The notes under the pieces: generated by a model | What the model was told of the DNA's origin: nothing | The model's input: only the letters and a program-made list of their open reading frames with translations | The model's database searches: none | Assembly: GCF_000192225.1 (NCBI RefSeq) | Contig: NZ_GL872413.1 | Span: forward strand, 1,493,266 to 1,531,175 | Length of the DNA: 37,910 bases | Source of the DNA: Capnocytophaga sp. oral taxon 338 str. F0234 | Lineage (GTDB): Bacteria > Bacteroidota > Bacteroidia > Flavobacteriales > Flavobacteriaceae | Direction: 5' to 3' | Translations under genes and position numbers: made by a program | Shown here: in pieces, positions 9,066 through 17,528 of the stretch | How the letters are laid out: every line of letters begins with the position of its first letter | Position numbering within the stretch: the stretch's first letter is position 1

Positions 9066-9083
9066 ACAAATATGTCAATTTGT
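9066..9083. promoter_or_regulatory. Palindrome beside the groESL promoter
   Basis: ACAAAT-N6-ATTTGT is a perfect 6-bp inverted repeat five bases upstream of the -24 element. It also contains TGTCA twice (9073-9077 and 9081-9085). It is a plausible regulator site, and its partner is unknown. Confidence 0.4.
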
Positions 9084-9099
9084 CAGTGATTATATAGGG

Positions 9100-9576
9100 C
9101 TACTGTTTCCAATTCTTATAAGGATTTTTGCTTAAATAACTATTGTAATAACGAGTATCTCCAGTAACTTCTAAGCCAATCCAAGAAGGTTTTTCAAAGA
9201 ATTGATACTCATTGTCTAATTCTATTTCAGCAATAATAAGCCCCTCATTTTCACCATGAAATACATCTACCTCATAAAGAGAATGATTGATGAGTACTTC
9301 ATAACGAGTCTTTTCAATAGAGAAAGGTTCACATAAAGGTAATAAAGTGTAGACATCATTAACGGAAATTTCTTTTTCCCATTCGAACCTGCTGATTCCA
9401 TTAGTACTTTCTCCTTTAATGGTAAGATATCCTTTTTCTCCTTTTAATCGTACCCGTACTGTTCTACAGGGGTCTGTATTGAGAAAAGCTTGTATAATTT
9501 GGGTGTTTTTGTGTGATTGAGAAATAAAATCTGTATTTCTAACTAAAAATTTTCGTTCAATTTCAATAAAATTCAT
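9100..9576 (-). CDS. CYTH-domain protein (triphosphate tunnel enzyme family)
   Basis: This 158-aa protein starts at the ATG at 9576, where MNFIEIERKFLV carries the signature ExExK (E5, E7, K9). It goes on with the tunnel-lining strands VRVRLKGEKGYLTIKG and a later acidic EIELDNE. This is the single-domain CYTH type (about 150-160 aa), which hydrolyses inorganic triphosphate or a related organic triphosphate with Mg or Mn in the cytoplasm. The exact substrate cannot be read from sequence. It sits between sbcC (stop 66 nt upstream) and groESL. Confidence 0.88.
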   Translation of the reverse strand: MNFIEIERKFLVRNTDFISQSHKNTQIIQAFLNTDPCRTVRVRLKGEKGYLTIKGESTNGISRFEWEKEISVNDVYTLLPLCEPFSIEKTRYEVLINHSLYEVDVFHGENEGLIIAEIELDNEYQFFEKPSWIGLEVTGDTRYYNSYLSKNPYKNWKQ

Positions 9577-9642
9577 GGTATTTACTATTAAATATAGGAA
9601 TTTAACTGACAAAATTTCTCTTTTTGTGTCATCGAAGACTAT

Positions 9643-12600
9643 TTATGACATATTTATAAGGCTACCTTTCTCAGAATCTTTTGTAACTGTTAGTGAAATA
9701 GGGATACGCTCCTTGAGTTCTTCCACATGAGAGATAATTCCTACGATACGATTATCTTTCAATAGATTAGTGATTGTTTCAAATACAATATTAATAGATT
9801 CACTATCCTGAGTACCAAAACCTTCATCTATGAAAAAGAAATTCTTATCTGCTTTGGCATTGCTTTGTACACTTTCAGCTAAAGCTAAAGCAAGACTTAA
9901 GGAAACTTGAAAAGCCTGCCCTCCAGAGAGAGTCTTCACACTTCTGCTTCGTCCTTCATTGAGATAATCTATTATTTCAAATTCATTATTCTCATTTAGC
10001 TGTAAGCTTAATTGACCTCGAGTCATTTGCTGAAAACGTATATTAGCATATTCACAAAGTTGCTGCAGATAAATAGAGGAAATATATTGAACAAATCCTT
10101 GTCCTCTGAAAATATTATCTAAGAGTTTTATATTTTCATTACGTTGCTTGTAGTATTCTACAGATTTTATAATCTCTTTCTTTGTAATGTAGGCTTTTTT
10201 CAAGCGTTCCAATTCACTTTCTATTTTTACGCAGGTATCATTATTAATCTTTATCTCTTGTTCTTTACTTAAATATTGGCTTTCTATATCATTAAATACT
10301 TGGTAACTAAATGATTTTTGATTAAATTTCATTTCTAATTCTTTGATTTGCTCTTGCAATGATTTATAATGAACCCGAAATGTTTGTATTTTTACTTGAT
10401 TCTCTTCAATAGCTATAGGTGTACTTAGGATAGTTTTTACATCTTCAAACTTTATCTGCTCTTGTTTGAGTACTTTTTCTAAAGTATTTTCCGTGGAAGA
10501 GAGTTCTTCCTCCCATTTGTCAAGGAGTTCATTAGTATTTTTCAAATGTGCATCATACTGTGATTCTAAAGGAATTATATTATTTTTTTCCTCTGTTAAT
10601 GTTAGGTATATTTCCTCTGTTTGTTTGTTTGAAAGAGACCTCTCTTGATATTCTTTTTCAATCAAGGTATATTCCTTTTTTAGATAATCATTAAAGGAAA
10701 GTATCTTGATATTTTCTTTTTTACTTGAAATATTTCCTTGTAAAGAAGCTATATTTTTGTAAATATTGCTAAGCCTATCTCTATATTTTTTTAATTTTTC
10801 CTGAAGATTTTCTACTTCTTTTAATATTTTTTTGTGGGATGTCTCTTTCTCTTCGATTTTACTTTCAAGATCAGCTGCAAGCTTCTGCTTTTGTAAGTAA
10901 AGAGAATGATCATCAATAGAAAATTCTTTCCATGTAAAATTTCTAATATGTTCCGAAATGTCTTTCTCTATTTGTGTAAATATATTCCTCTCTGAAGAAA
11001 GTTGAGCATCAAATATTTTTTTTCTATCAATATATTTTTCTATTTGAAAGAGTGTTTGTTGTAACCTTTCCTGTTTTATTTCGATATTTTTTATTGATTC
11101 TTTAGCAGATGCTATCTCATTACTTACATCTTCAAAAAGAGGAATATGAGGATGTTCTAATGAACCACACAAAGGGCAAGGAACTCCCTTATGAAGTCCT
11201 TGTGAATAATGTGCTAACTGACATTGTATTTCAAGTTGGCTTATTTTCTGGCTAAGAGTTTGTTTCTCATTCTGTAAGAGTTCTTTTCTTTTATCTATTT
11301 TTTCTTTATAATCTGAGGGAATCCCATTTTTTAATGAAGTAAATGTATCTAAATCCTTTGAAATATCCTGTAATTGTTTTTCTAAAGTACTTATCTTATT
11401 TATTTGCTTATTTCTATTTTCTTTTAAAATATGATACTTTTCATACCAATTACCTACCTCTAAAAGTATTTTATTATCTATTCGTTGTTTCTTAAGAGTT
11501 TCTATATTAATTTCAAGTGAAGATATAGTTTCTTTCTGCTTTTTAAGCATTCTTTCTTCTTCCTCAATTATATTCTTTCCTTTTTGGGCATTTTCTTCCT
11601 CAGTTATTAGTTCTTTTTGTAAAGGAATGATAGATAGTATTTGTTTTAAATCATCTTCTACTATTTTTGTTTGAGAGAGTTGATTAAATTTCTTTTGTAT
11701 GGATTCAATTCTTTGATTAAGGTTCGCAATTTTTTCTCTTATTTCCTTAAGTTTAGTAACTTCTGTCTCCTTTTTAACTTTATATGAATTTACTTCATTT
11801 TGTATCTTTTCTTTATTATCTAATAAGTTTTTAAATAGTCTTTCTATTCTTTCGTAGGTATTTACTTTTATCTCTAATGCATCAATAATAACTTTTTGTT
11901 TATCAAGGGAAGAAAATTCATCCTTTTTTTTGTTTAAGAGTTCATAATCTGATTTCAGAATTTTGAGTTGTTCATATTGGCTTTTTATATATATGAATTG
12001 TGTTTTTAAGGTTTTTTGTTTTTCTTTTTCTAAATCAAGTTTTTCTTTCTGAAATTGGATATTTTCTTCATTTATTTCATCAAGTCCCTTAAGTTGTCCT
12101 TCTTTAAAACTTAGTTTTTCGCCATTTTCTTTCTTTATTTTTGCTATATTTTCTGATAAATCAAATTTTTGTAGATTAAAGATTTCCTTCATCATTTCAG
12201 TCCTATCCTTGGCGCCAAGTTCTAAAAATTCTTTAAATTGTCCTTGAGGAATAATGATAGTTCGCTTGAAATTATTATAGCTTAATCCTATGATATCCTG
12301 TGGGTTAGCATTCTCTAAAGGAATCCATTGTTTGTTCTTATTTTCATAGAACTGTACAGTAGGGCTTTTTACATCATTGAAATTCTTACTGTTACGCTTA
12401 TATTCTCTTACTACACGAAATATTTTATTTTCAAAATTAAGGAACTCAAAATCAATATAGAAACGGTTTGATTTGAGATTTAGCATGTTATAATTTCTTT
12501 TATCATTAACACTATTTAAGCGTTCAGTTCGTCCGTAAAGAGCAAAGGTAATAGCCTCTAAGATAGAGGATTTTCCTGAACCTACTGCTCCAAAAATACC

Positions 12601-12693
12601 AAATAATCCAGCTTCTGTAAGTAGAGAAAAATCAATTTCTTGTCTTTTTTGATAGGAATAAATCCCTTCTATGGTAAGATATAAAGGTAACAT
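9643..12693 (-). CDS. sbcC: SbcC, ATPase subunit of the SbcCD nuclease
   Basis: SbcC is the SMC/Rad50-like partner of SbcD; the complex cuts DNA hairpins and trims double-strand ends. The protein is 1016 aa: Walker A GAVGSGKSS at 35-43, two long coiled coils rich in E/K/Q/L, a zinc hook CPLC at 506-509 exactly mid-protein, the ABC signature LSGGQ near 918 and Walker B FFFIDEGFGTQD near 955. All parts are present at expected spacing. Its ATG shares one base with the sbcD stop (TAATG), so the two are translationally coupled. The length is normal for the family. Confidence 0.97.
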   Translation of the reverse strand: MLPLYLTIEGIYSYQKRQEIDFSLLTEAGLFGIFGAVGSGKSSILEAITFALYGRTERLNSVNDKRNYNMLNLKSNRFYIDFEFLNFENKIFRVVREYKRNSKNFNDVKSPTVQFYENKNKQWIPLENANPQDIIGLSYNNFKRTIIIPQGQFKEFLELGAKDRTEMMKEIFNLQKFDLSENIAKIKKENGEKLSFKEGQLKGLDEINEENIQFQKEKLDLEKEKQKTLKTQFIYIKSQYEQLKILKSDYELLNKKKDEFSSLDKQKVIIDALEIKVNTYERIERLFKNLLDNKEKIQNEVNSYKVKKETEVTKLKEIREKIANLNQRIESIQKKFNQLSQTKIVEDDLKQILSIIPLQKELITEEENAQKGKNIIEEEERMLKKQKETISSLEINIETLKKQRIDNKILLEVGNWYEKYHILKENRNKQINKISTLEKQLQDISKDLDTFTSLKNGIPSDYKEKIDKRKELLQNEKQTLSQKISQLEIQCQLAHYSQGLHKGVPCPLCGSLEHPHIPLFEDVSNEIASAKESIKNIEIKQERLQQTLFQIEKYIDRKKIFDAQLSSERNIFTQIEKDISEHIRNFTWKEFSIDDHSLYLQKQKLAADLESKIEEKETSHKKILKEVENLQEKLKKYRDRLSNIYKNIASLQGNISSKKENIKILSFNDYLKKEYTLIEKEYQERSLSNKQTEEIYLTLTEEKNNIIPLESQYDAHLKNTNELLDKWEEELSSTENTLEKVLKQEQIKFEDVKTILSTPIAIEENQVKIQTFRVHYKSLQEQIKELEMKFNQKSFSYQVFNDIESQYLSKEQEIKINNDTCVKIESELERLKKAYITKKEIIKSVEYYKQRNENIKLLDNIFRGQGFVQYISSIYLQQLCEYANIRFQQMTRGQLSLQLNENNEFEIIDYLNEGRSRSVKTLSGGQAFQVSLSLALALAESVQSNAKADKNFFFIDEGFGTQDSESINIVFETITNLLKDNRIVGIISHVEELKERIPISLTVTKDSEKGSLINMS

Positions 12694-13910
12694 TATTGAG
12701 CTGATAGAATTTCTTTAAATAAATTAATAATTTCTTTATTAGGAGCAATGCCATTATTTTTGTATTTGAAATATTTTTCAAATAAAGGAATGACATTTTG
12801 AAAATTAATATCTTGAAAAGTTAATCCATTGTGAATTTTATTGGATTCTTCCGTAAGGAGTTTTGGAATGAGATATACAATTCCTGAATGAGCATTGTAG
12901 AGTTTCTTCCTGTCTACAGCCTTTAGAAATTCTTTTAATTCAATGGTTAGTTCCAACCAAGTATTTGGATGTTTCTCTAACCAACTTACAGCATTATCCA
13001 CTGTATGAAAGGTTTTGCGTATTAATTGTTTTCCACTATGCAAAGCAACTTTTGAAAAAGTCACTTCTTTATTGGGCTGAGCATCAACGATAACTACATA
13101 TTTTTCTTGACCTGCCTCACTAAAACTATAACAGAGAGGAGAAGAGGAGTATACAATAGGTTTTTCTTTGCTACCAATATTTTTGAAATTATGCAAGTGA
13201 CCCAAAGCTGTATATTGTATTTCACTAGGAATAGCATCGGAATAAATCATATCAGCATTTCCTATTCTGATAGGTCGCTCTCCTTCAGGTTCTTCTAAAG
13301 GTTCTCCATTTTTTGGATTTATAAATAGGTGTGCAGTAAGAATATTGACTCCTTTATTGTCACAGAATTCATGTGCTAATAATTCCCAGTTTTTGGCTAA
13401 TAAATTATTAATTCCTAATGGTTTATCTTCACCTAAATCTTGTTTCAATCGTGATTCATTGGCATAAGAAGTATGTAAGATTCTTAGAGGATAGTTATAT
13501 TTTTCTATTTGAAGTTCTATAAATCCCCTAGCTGATCGCAGGACTTTGAAATGCTCTGTTTCAAAGGGAGTTACTTGAACATTGGGTTGACCTATAAGGA
13601 TAATTCCACATTCACGAGCTAAAGGGTCAGGAGCTTCAATAAGTTTAGGAGCGTCATGATTTCCTGAAATGGCAATAATAGGGCGAATACCATTAGGGGA
13701 TAATCGCTTTAATGTTCTGTAGAAAAGCTCTATAGATTCCGTATTTGGAGTGAAATTATCAAACAAATCTCCTGCAATAATTACAACATCAACATGCTCT
13801 CTATTGGCTATTTTAATGATTTCATCCATTACAGCACATTGCTCCTCCATGCGAGAGAATTGATTTAATTTTTTTCCCAAGTGCCAATCGGCAGTATGCA
13901 GAATTCTCAT
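12693..13910 (-). CDS. sbcD: SbcD, exonuclease subunit of SbcCD
   Basis: SbcD is the Mre11-type Mn-dependent phosphoesterase of the SbcCD complex. The 405-aa protein shows the metal motifs in order: HTADWHLG (D8, H10), AGDLFD (D48), SGNHD (N85, H86, D87) and the later GHLHNF. The C-terminal cap contacts SbcC. The start is the ATG at 13910, placing MRILHTADWH at the very N-terminus as is normal. sbcC follows with a one-base overlap. A terminator at 13939-13972 just upstream ends the exb operon, so sbcD should have its own promoter in the short gap; I could not find a clear one. Confidence 0.97.
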   Translation of the reverse strand: MRILHTADWHLGKKLNQFSRMEEQCAVMDEIIKIANREHVDVVIIAGDLFDNFTPNTESIELFYRTLKRLSPNGIRPIIAISGNHDAPKLIEAPDPLARECGIILIGQPNVQVTPFETEHFKVLRSARGFIELQIEKYNYPLRILHTSYANESRLKQDLGEDKPLGINNLLAKNWELLAHEFCDNKGVNILTAHLFINPKNGEPLEEPEGERPIRIGNADMIYSDAIPSEIQYTALGHLHNFKNIGSKEKPIVYSSSPLCYSFSEAGQEKYVVIVDAQPNKEVTFSKVALHSGKQLIRKTFHTVDNAVSWLEKHPNTWLELTIELKEFLKAVDRKKLYNAHSGIVYLIPKLLTEESNKIHNGLTFQDINFQNVIPLFEKYFKYKNNGIAPNKEIINLFKEILSAQ

Positions 13911-13938
13911 AATTTAAATTTACTAATTTGCGGGTATG

Positions 13939-13972
13939 AAAAAATCCGCAAAAACATATATTTTACGGATTT
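13939..13972 (-). terminator. Terminator of the exb operon
   Basis: On the minus strand AAATCCG (13972-13966) pairs with CGGATTT (13948-13942), extended inward by a T-G and four A-T pairs, followed by a T-run. It lies about 50 nt after the last exbD stop. Confidence 0.85.
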
Positions 13973-14022
13973 GATAAAAAATAATATAAACTATAAAAAC
14001 TACAATTTTCACATTACTACAC

Positions 14023-14505
14023 TTAATCACTTAACACAGAAGGAGTTCCTTCTTTTGTTATATAATTAATTTTTAGTGCATTAATATCTCTCAGCTTCTC
14101 TTTTAAGTCTCCAATAATTCCCATTTTAGTATGCTTATCTACCTTTAAAGAAGTTATAAATATTTCTTTATATCTCTCTTGTAAACCTTCTTTATATTTT
14201 AGGATAGGAGTTCCTATTTTATCTACGTCTACAAATACATCATTTATTTGTAATCTTGCATTTTTTCCATATTTTTCTTGATATCTTTGTAAAGGCTCTC
14301 CAGCATATACGTATATTACAGGATCCTTTTTATCTAATTTCTGCACTTGATTAGCAGTAGGTAGATCATTGGTTACCATGATTTCTCCATCCTTGGATTG
14401 AGTTACTGTCATAAAAAAGAACAGAAGCATGAAAATAATATCAGGCAGAGATGCAGTTGAGATAGGAGGTACTCCTTCACTTTTTTTCTTATTGAACTTT
14501 GCCAT
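14023..14505 (-). CDS. exbD: ExbD-type biopolymer transport protein (second copy)
   Basis: ExbD proteins form the stalk of the inner-membrane proton channel that energises TonB or Tol-like machines. With the ATG at 14505 (a GTG one codon upstream is ignored) this is 160 aa. It has a lysine-rich cytoplasmic start, then SLPDIIFMLLFFFMTVTQS, the single membrane helix with the proton-carrying Asp of PD. The remainder is a periplasmic domain. It is the last gene of the operon, 5 nt after the first exbD. Two different ExbD copies in a row are usual in Flavobacteriia. Confidence 0.92.
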   Translation of the reverse strand: MAKFNKKKSEGVPPISTASLPDIIFMLLFFFMTVTQSKDGEIMVTNDLPTANQVQKLDKKDPVIYVYAGEPLQRYQEKYGKNARLQINDVFVDVDKIGTPILKYKEGLQERYKEIFITSLKVDKHTKMGIIGDLKEKLRDINALKINYITKEGTPSVLSD

Positions 14506-14510
14506 CACTA

Positions 14511-15140
14511 TTAATTTTTATCTTTTTTTATACTTGCTTCCACCAATTTCTTTGGAAATAGCTCTTGTAGCTTTTCTAATTTTGGTCTTAATTCCTCTTT
14601 CCTCTTATCGGAAGTCTTAGCAGCATTAAATTCTGCATCCATTTCCTTATAGGAAACTTCATTAGGATATAATCTTTTTCTTTCTCTTTCTCTTAGTTCA
14701 TAATAAGCCGCTACTAATTCATTTTGTACGACTATGTATGTATCATAATTAGTTTCACGATCATTTTGTAAGGAGATTACAGCCTTATTGGGATTATCTG
14801 ATGAAGTTGGGTCATGCTTTCCCTGACAATAACTACAGGCTTCATCTGCGCTACCTCCTCCATTATCTAAGAATTCAACAGCTGCCTTTCTAAGATTTTT
14901 GATATTCATCAATTTGTCCTCTACTAATAACTGATTTTGTTTATTAACCAATACAACAAAAAGATTTCGTTCATTAATAGGAGGCTCTTGTTGTTCTTGT
15001 TGAGGAACTTTAGGAGGTAATTTTGCAGTTATGCCCGCATTGGAACTTATGTCGGTTGTTACTAAGAAAAATATTAGTAACAAAAAAGCTATGTCCGCCA
15101 TAGAACCAGCATTTACTTCGGGTATTGAACGTCTTGCCAT
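14511..15140 (-). CDS. exbD: ExbD-type biopolymer transport protein (first copy)
   Basis: This 209-aa ExbD homologue is longer than its neighbour. The N-terminus MARRSIPEVNAGSMADIAF leads into the membrane helix LLLIFFLVTT, with Asp in MADIAF as the proton site. The periplasmic part contains CSYCQG near 105 and a stretch SSDNPNKAVISLQNDRETNYDTY, then a charged helical tail (about 150-209). The CxxC pair could be redox active or structural; I infer this from the motif alone. It lies 2 nt after the membrane-protein gene and 5 nt before the second exbD, so it is tightly co-expressed. Confidence 0.93.
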   Translation of the reverse strand: MARRSIPEVNAGSMADIAFLLLIFFLVTTDISSNAGITAKLPPKVPQQEQQEPPINERNLFVVLVNKQNQLLVEDKLMNIKNLRKAAVEFLDNGGGSADEACSYCQGKHDPTSSDNPNKAVISLQNDRETNYDTYIVVQNELVAAYYELRERERKRLYPNEVSYKEMDAEFNAAKTSDKRKEELRPKLEKLQELFPKKLVEASIKKDKN

Positions 15141-15142
15141 CT

Positions 15143-15559
15143 TTAAGTTCTTTTAATTACTGAATAGATTACAGAAATTAATGAAATAAGTAAGAGTAAA
15201 TAAGTTGCCATAATACCTGCACTTATCCACTGATAAGTACTATCTGTACCAAAAAGTACATAGGAGAGTGGGTAAGAGATCACTAAGATACCTAGAAAAA
15301 CTCCTGTATAAATTAATATCTTTTTAAGAGATTTTGGAGAAGATAGTATATTTTTTGTAGCAGATAGAATAACCGCTGCTAATCCAAAAATAAGTAGCAG
15401 ATAAGTTACAAAGAACATTCCCCTCATAGGAATATTTCCGATATTATTTTTCACATCATTGGAACTGAACATAAGCCAACCACAAAGAACTACTCCAGCA
15501 ATACCGAAAATAAGTGCTACTATTTTTGCTATAAGTCCTACTATTTTTGTTTCATGCAT
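15143..15559 (-). CDS. Four-helix membrane protein in the exb operon
   Basis: This 138-aa protein has four predicted membrane helices at about 8-30, 46-67, 80-101 and 112-135 and very little else. It has no catalytic motif. It lies between exbB and the two exbD genes with short gaps (25 and 2 nt). Its place inside an ExbB/ExbD operon suggests an accessory inner-membrane subunit of the proton channel, which is inference from context. The start ATG at 15559 (MHETKIVGLIAKIVAL) fits the first helix. Confidence 0.8.
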   Translation of the reverse strand: MHETKIVGLIAKIVALIFGIAGVVLCGWLMFSSNDVKNNIGNIPMRGMFFVTYLLLIFGLAAVILSATKNILSSPKSLKKILIYTGVFLGILVISYPLSYVLFGTDSTYQWISAGIMATYLLLLISLISVIYSVIKRT

Positions 15560-15584
15560 AAATAGAGATTTTAGAGGTTAATAA

Positions 15585-16301
15585 TTACTTTTTGTAGTCC
15601 ACTAATAAGTCCACAAGAGAGATAGAAGCATCCTCCATATTATTTACTATACTATCTACTTTGGCTACAATATAATTATAGAAAACTTGCAATATCATCG
15701 CCACAATAAGTCCAAATACAGTAGTAAGTAGTGCTACTTGAATATCTCCAGCAATCAAGGAAGCATCTAACCCACCTGCTAAACTAATTTTTTCAAAGGC
15801 TTGAATCATCCCGATTACAGTTCCCATGAATCCTAACATTGGGGCAATTGAAATAAATAAAGATATCCATGAGACATTTTTTTCTAGGAGTCCCATTTGT
15901 ACTCCTCCATAAGATACTACTGATTTTTCTACAATATCAATACCCTCATCTACGCGATCAAGTCCTTGATAAAAGATAGAGGCTACAGGACCAGGAGTGT
16001 TTCTGCAAACTTCTTTAGCAGCTTCTATTCCTCCATTTTTAAGGGCATCTTCCACATTCTCTAGTAATTTCTTAGTATTTGTGGTAGCCATTGTAAGGTA
16101 AATAATACGTTCAATGGCAACAGCAAGCCCAATGATAAGACACAAAAGAATAGGAGCCATATAGGCTGGACCTCCTTTTATAAAATATTCCTTGAAACTT
16201 TGATGAATGCTCGTCTCTTTTTCTGCTTCCTGTGCAAAAACAGTGGCAAAGTTTATGAAAAATAATGCGGCTAACACCAATTTTGAGTACCTTTTTTTCA
16301 T
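15585..16301 (-). CDS. exbB: MotA/TolQ/ExbB proton channel protein
   Basis: ExbB/TolQ is the multimeric inner-membrane channel that, with ExbD, turns proton flow into work on the outer membrane. I choose the ATG at 16301 (238 aa, MKKRYSKLVLAALFF); a TTG three codons earlier also exists. An N-terminal signal-like helix ends FAQEAEK, then comes a helix at about 45-68 (GPAYMAPILLCLIIGLAVAI). The conserved core has two helices near 150-210 (MLGFMGTVIGMIQAF and AGDIQVALLTTVFGLIVAMI). It is first in the operon. A tRNA-Ser gene ends only 38 nt upstream on the same strand. No tonB is in the window. Confidence 0.93.
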   Translation of the reverse strand: MKKRYSKLVLAALFFINFATVFAQEAEKETSIHQSFKEYFIKGGPAYMAPILLCLIIGLAVAIERIIYLTMATTNTKKLLENVEDALKNGGIEAAKEVCRNTPGPVASIFYQGLDRVDEGIDIVEKSVVSYGGVQMGLLEKNVSWISLFISIAPMLGFMGTVIGMIQAFEKISLAGGLDASLIAGDIQVALLTTVFGLIVAMILQVFYNYIVAKVDSIVNNMEDASISLVDLLVDYKK

Positions 16302-16339
16302 TTTTTTCAATTTTAATCAGTAACAATTTATATTTGAAG

Positions 16340-16427
16340 CAGAGAGGAAGGGATTCGAACCCTCGATACGCTTTTGGCGTATACACACTTTCCAGGCGTG
16401 CTCCTTCGACCACTCGGACACCTCTCT
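16340..16427 (-). tRNA. tRNA-Ser (anticodon GGA)
   Basis: This is an 88-nt cloverleaf. The acceptor stem AGAGAGG (16427-16421) pairs with CCTCTCT (16347-16341), with discriminator G at 16340. The anticodon loop CTGGAAA gives GGA, which reads UCC and UCU. The long variable arm (ATACGCC/AAAA/GCGTAT type) and the GGTTCGAATCC T-arm are typical of serine tRNAs. CCA is not encoded. It lies between ansA and exbB on the same strand. Confidence 0.97.
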
Positions 16428-16496
16428 ATAAGTATCTTTTAACAAGACGTAAAATTATAACAAAAAAATAACCCTACAAGTTGTTTTTAGAAAACT

Positions 16497-17528
16497 TTAT
16501 GATATTTCTCCCTGAATTTCTTTTTCATATTTGATTTTCAGTTCTTTGTGCCTTATTTCTTTACCTAATAAGTACATTAACTTAGTAATAGCAGCCTCAC
16601 TGGTAAGGTCTTTTCCATTAATAACACCTATATTCTCAAAATGAGAACCTGCTTCATAAGTGTTAGGAAGTACAAAACCACGTATACATTGTGTAATGTT
16701 GACTACAGCAACCCCTCTCTTTATAGCTTTTTCAATAGTTTTAAGAAACCACTCAGAAGTAGGTGCATTCCCTGATCCAAAAGTTTCCATAACTACCCCT
16801 TTGAGTGAAGGGATGTTTAGAATACCTTCTAAGATAGGTTCCGTGATATTGGGAAATATTTTTAAAAAAGTAACATTTGGATTAAAGTCTGTGAAAAGAT
16901 TTAATTTTGTACTTTTATTTTCTTTATGCTTTAGATATTCATTATACACTTTTAAATGTACGCCACTCTCAGCAAGAATATGATAGTTTGGAGAATCAAA
17001 AGCTTGGAAGTTCTCAGCATCTATTTTAGTGGTGCGGTTACCACGATATAGTTTGTATTCAAAATATAAACAAACTTCTTGGATGACGGATTGGTTGTTC
17101 TCTTTTAAACTTGCTAAGCGGATGGAGGTAATTAGATTCTCTCTTGCATCAGTACGCAAATCTCCAATAGGGAGTTGTGATCCAGTAAAGATTACTGGCT
17201 TATCTAAGTTCTCAAGCATAAAACTTAACGCAGAGGCAGAATATCCCATAGTATCACTACCATGAAGAACTACAAAACCATCAAACTTATTATAATTCTC
17301 TTCAATACTCTGAGCAATCCTTTTCCAATGCGCAATGTTCATATCAGATGAATCAATAGGAGGATCGAATGAAACATGCTCGATGTCACTATCTAATTGA
17401 AAGAGTTCAGGGAGTCGTTCTTTGATTTTTTCAAAATGAAAAGGACGAAGAACCCCTGTTTCATAATCTTTCACCATTCCGATGGTACCTCCTGTATAAA
17501 TGAGGAGAATTTTTGTTTTATTAGTCAT
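16497..17528 (-). CDS. ansA: Type I (cytoplasmic) L-asparaginase
   Basis: This enzyme hydrolyses asparagine to aspartate and ammonia in the cytoplasm. It is 343 aa with no signal peptide. The N-terminal YTGGTIGM holds the nucleophile (T12), and LHGSDTMGYSASAL near 88-101 holds the second catalytic set (S91/D92). The family's usual length is about 335-340. It overlaps the acyltransferase stop by 4 nt (ATGA), so it is translationally coupled. This differs from the exported asparaginase at 32512, which has a signal peptide and the HGTDTMEETA form of the motif. Confidence 0.93.
   Translation of the reverse strand: MTNKTKILLIYTGGTIGMVKDYETGVLRPFHFEKIKERLPELFQLDSDIEHVSFDPPIDSSDMNIAHWKRIAQSIEENYNKFDGFVVLHGSDTMGYSASALSFMLENLDKPVIFTGSQLPIGDLRTDARENLITSIRLASLKENNQSVIQEVCLYFEYKLYRGNRTTKIDAENFQAFDSPNYHILAESGVHLKVYNEYLKHKENKSTKLNLFTDFNPNVTFLKIFPNITEPILEGILNIPSLKGVVMETFGSGNAPTSEWFLKTIEKAIKRGVAVVNITQCIRGFVLPNTYEAGSHFENIGVINGKDLTSEAAITKLMYLLGKEIRHKELKIKYEKEIQGEIS

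Noticed and set aside
9044-9083. CIRCE (HrcA) element at groESL
   Set aside because: No TTAGCACTC-N9-GAGTGCTAA-like sequence is present.
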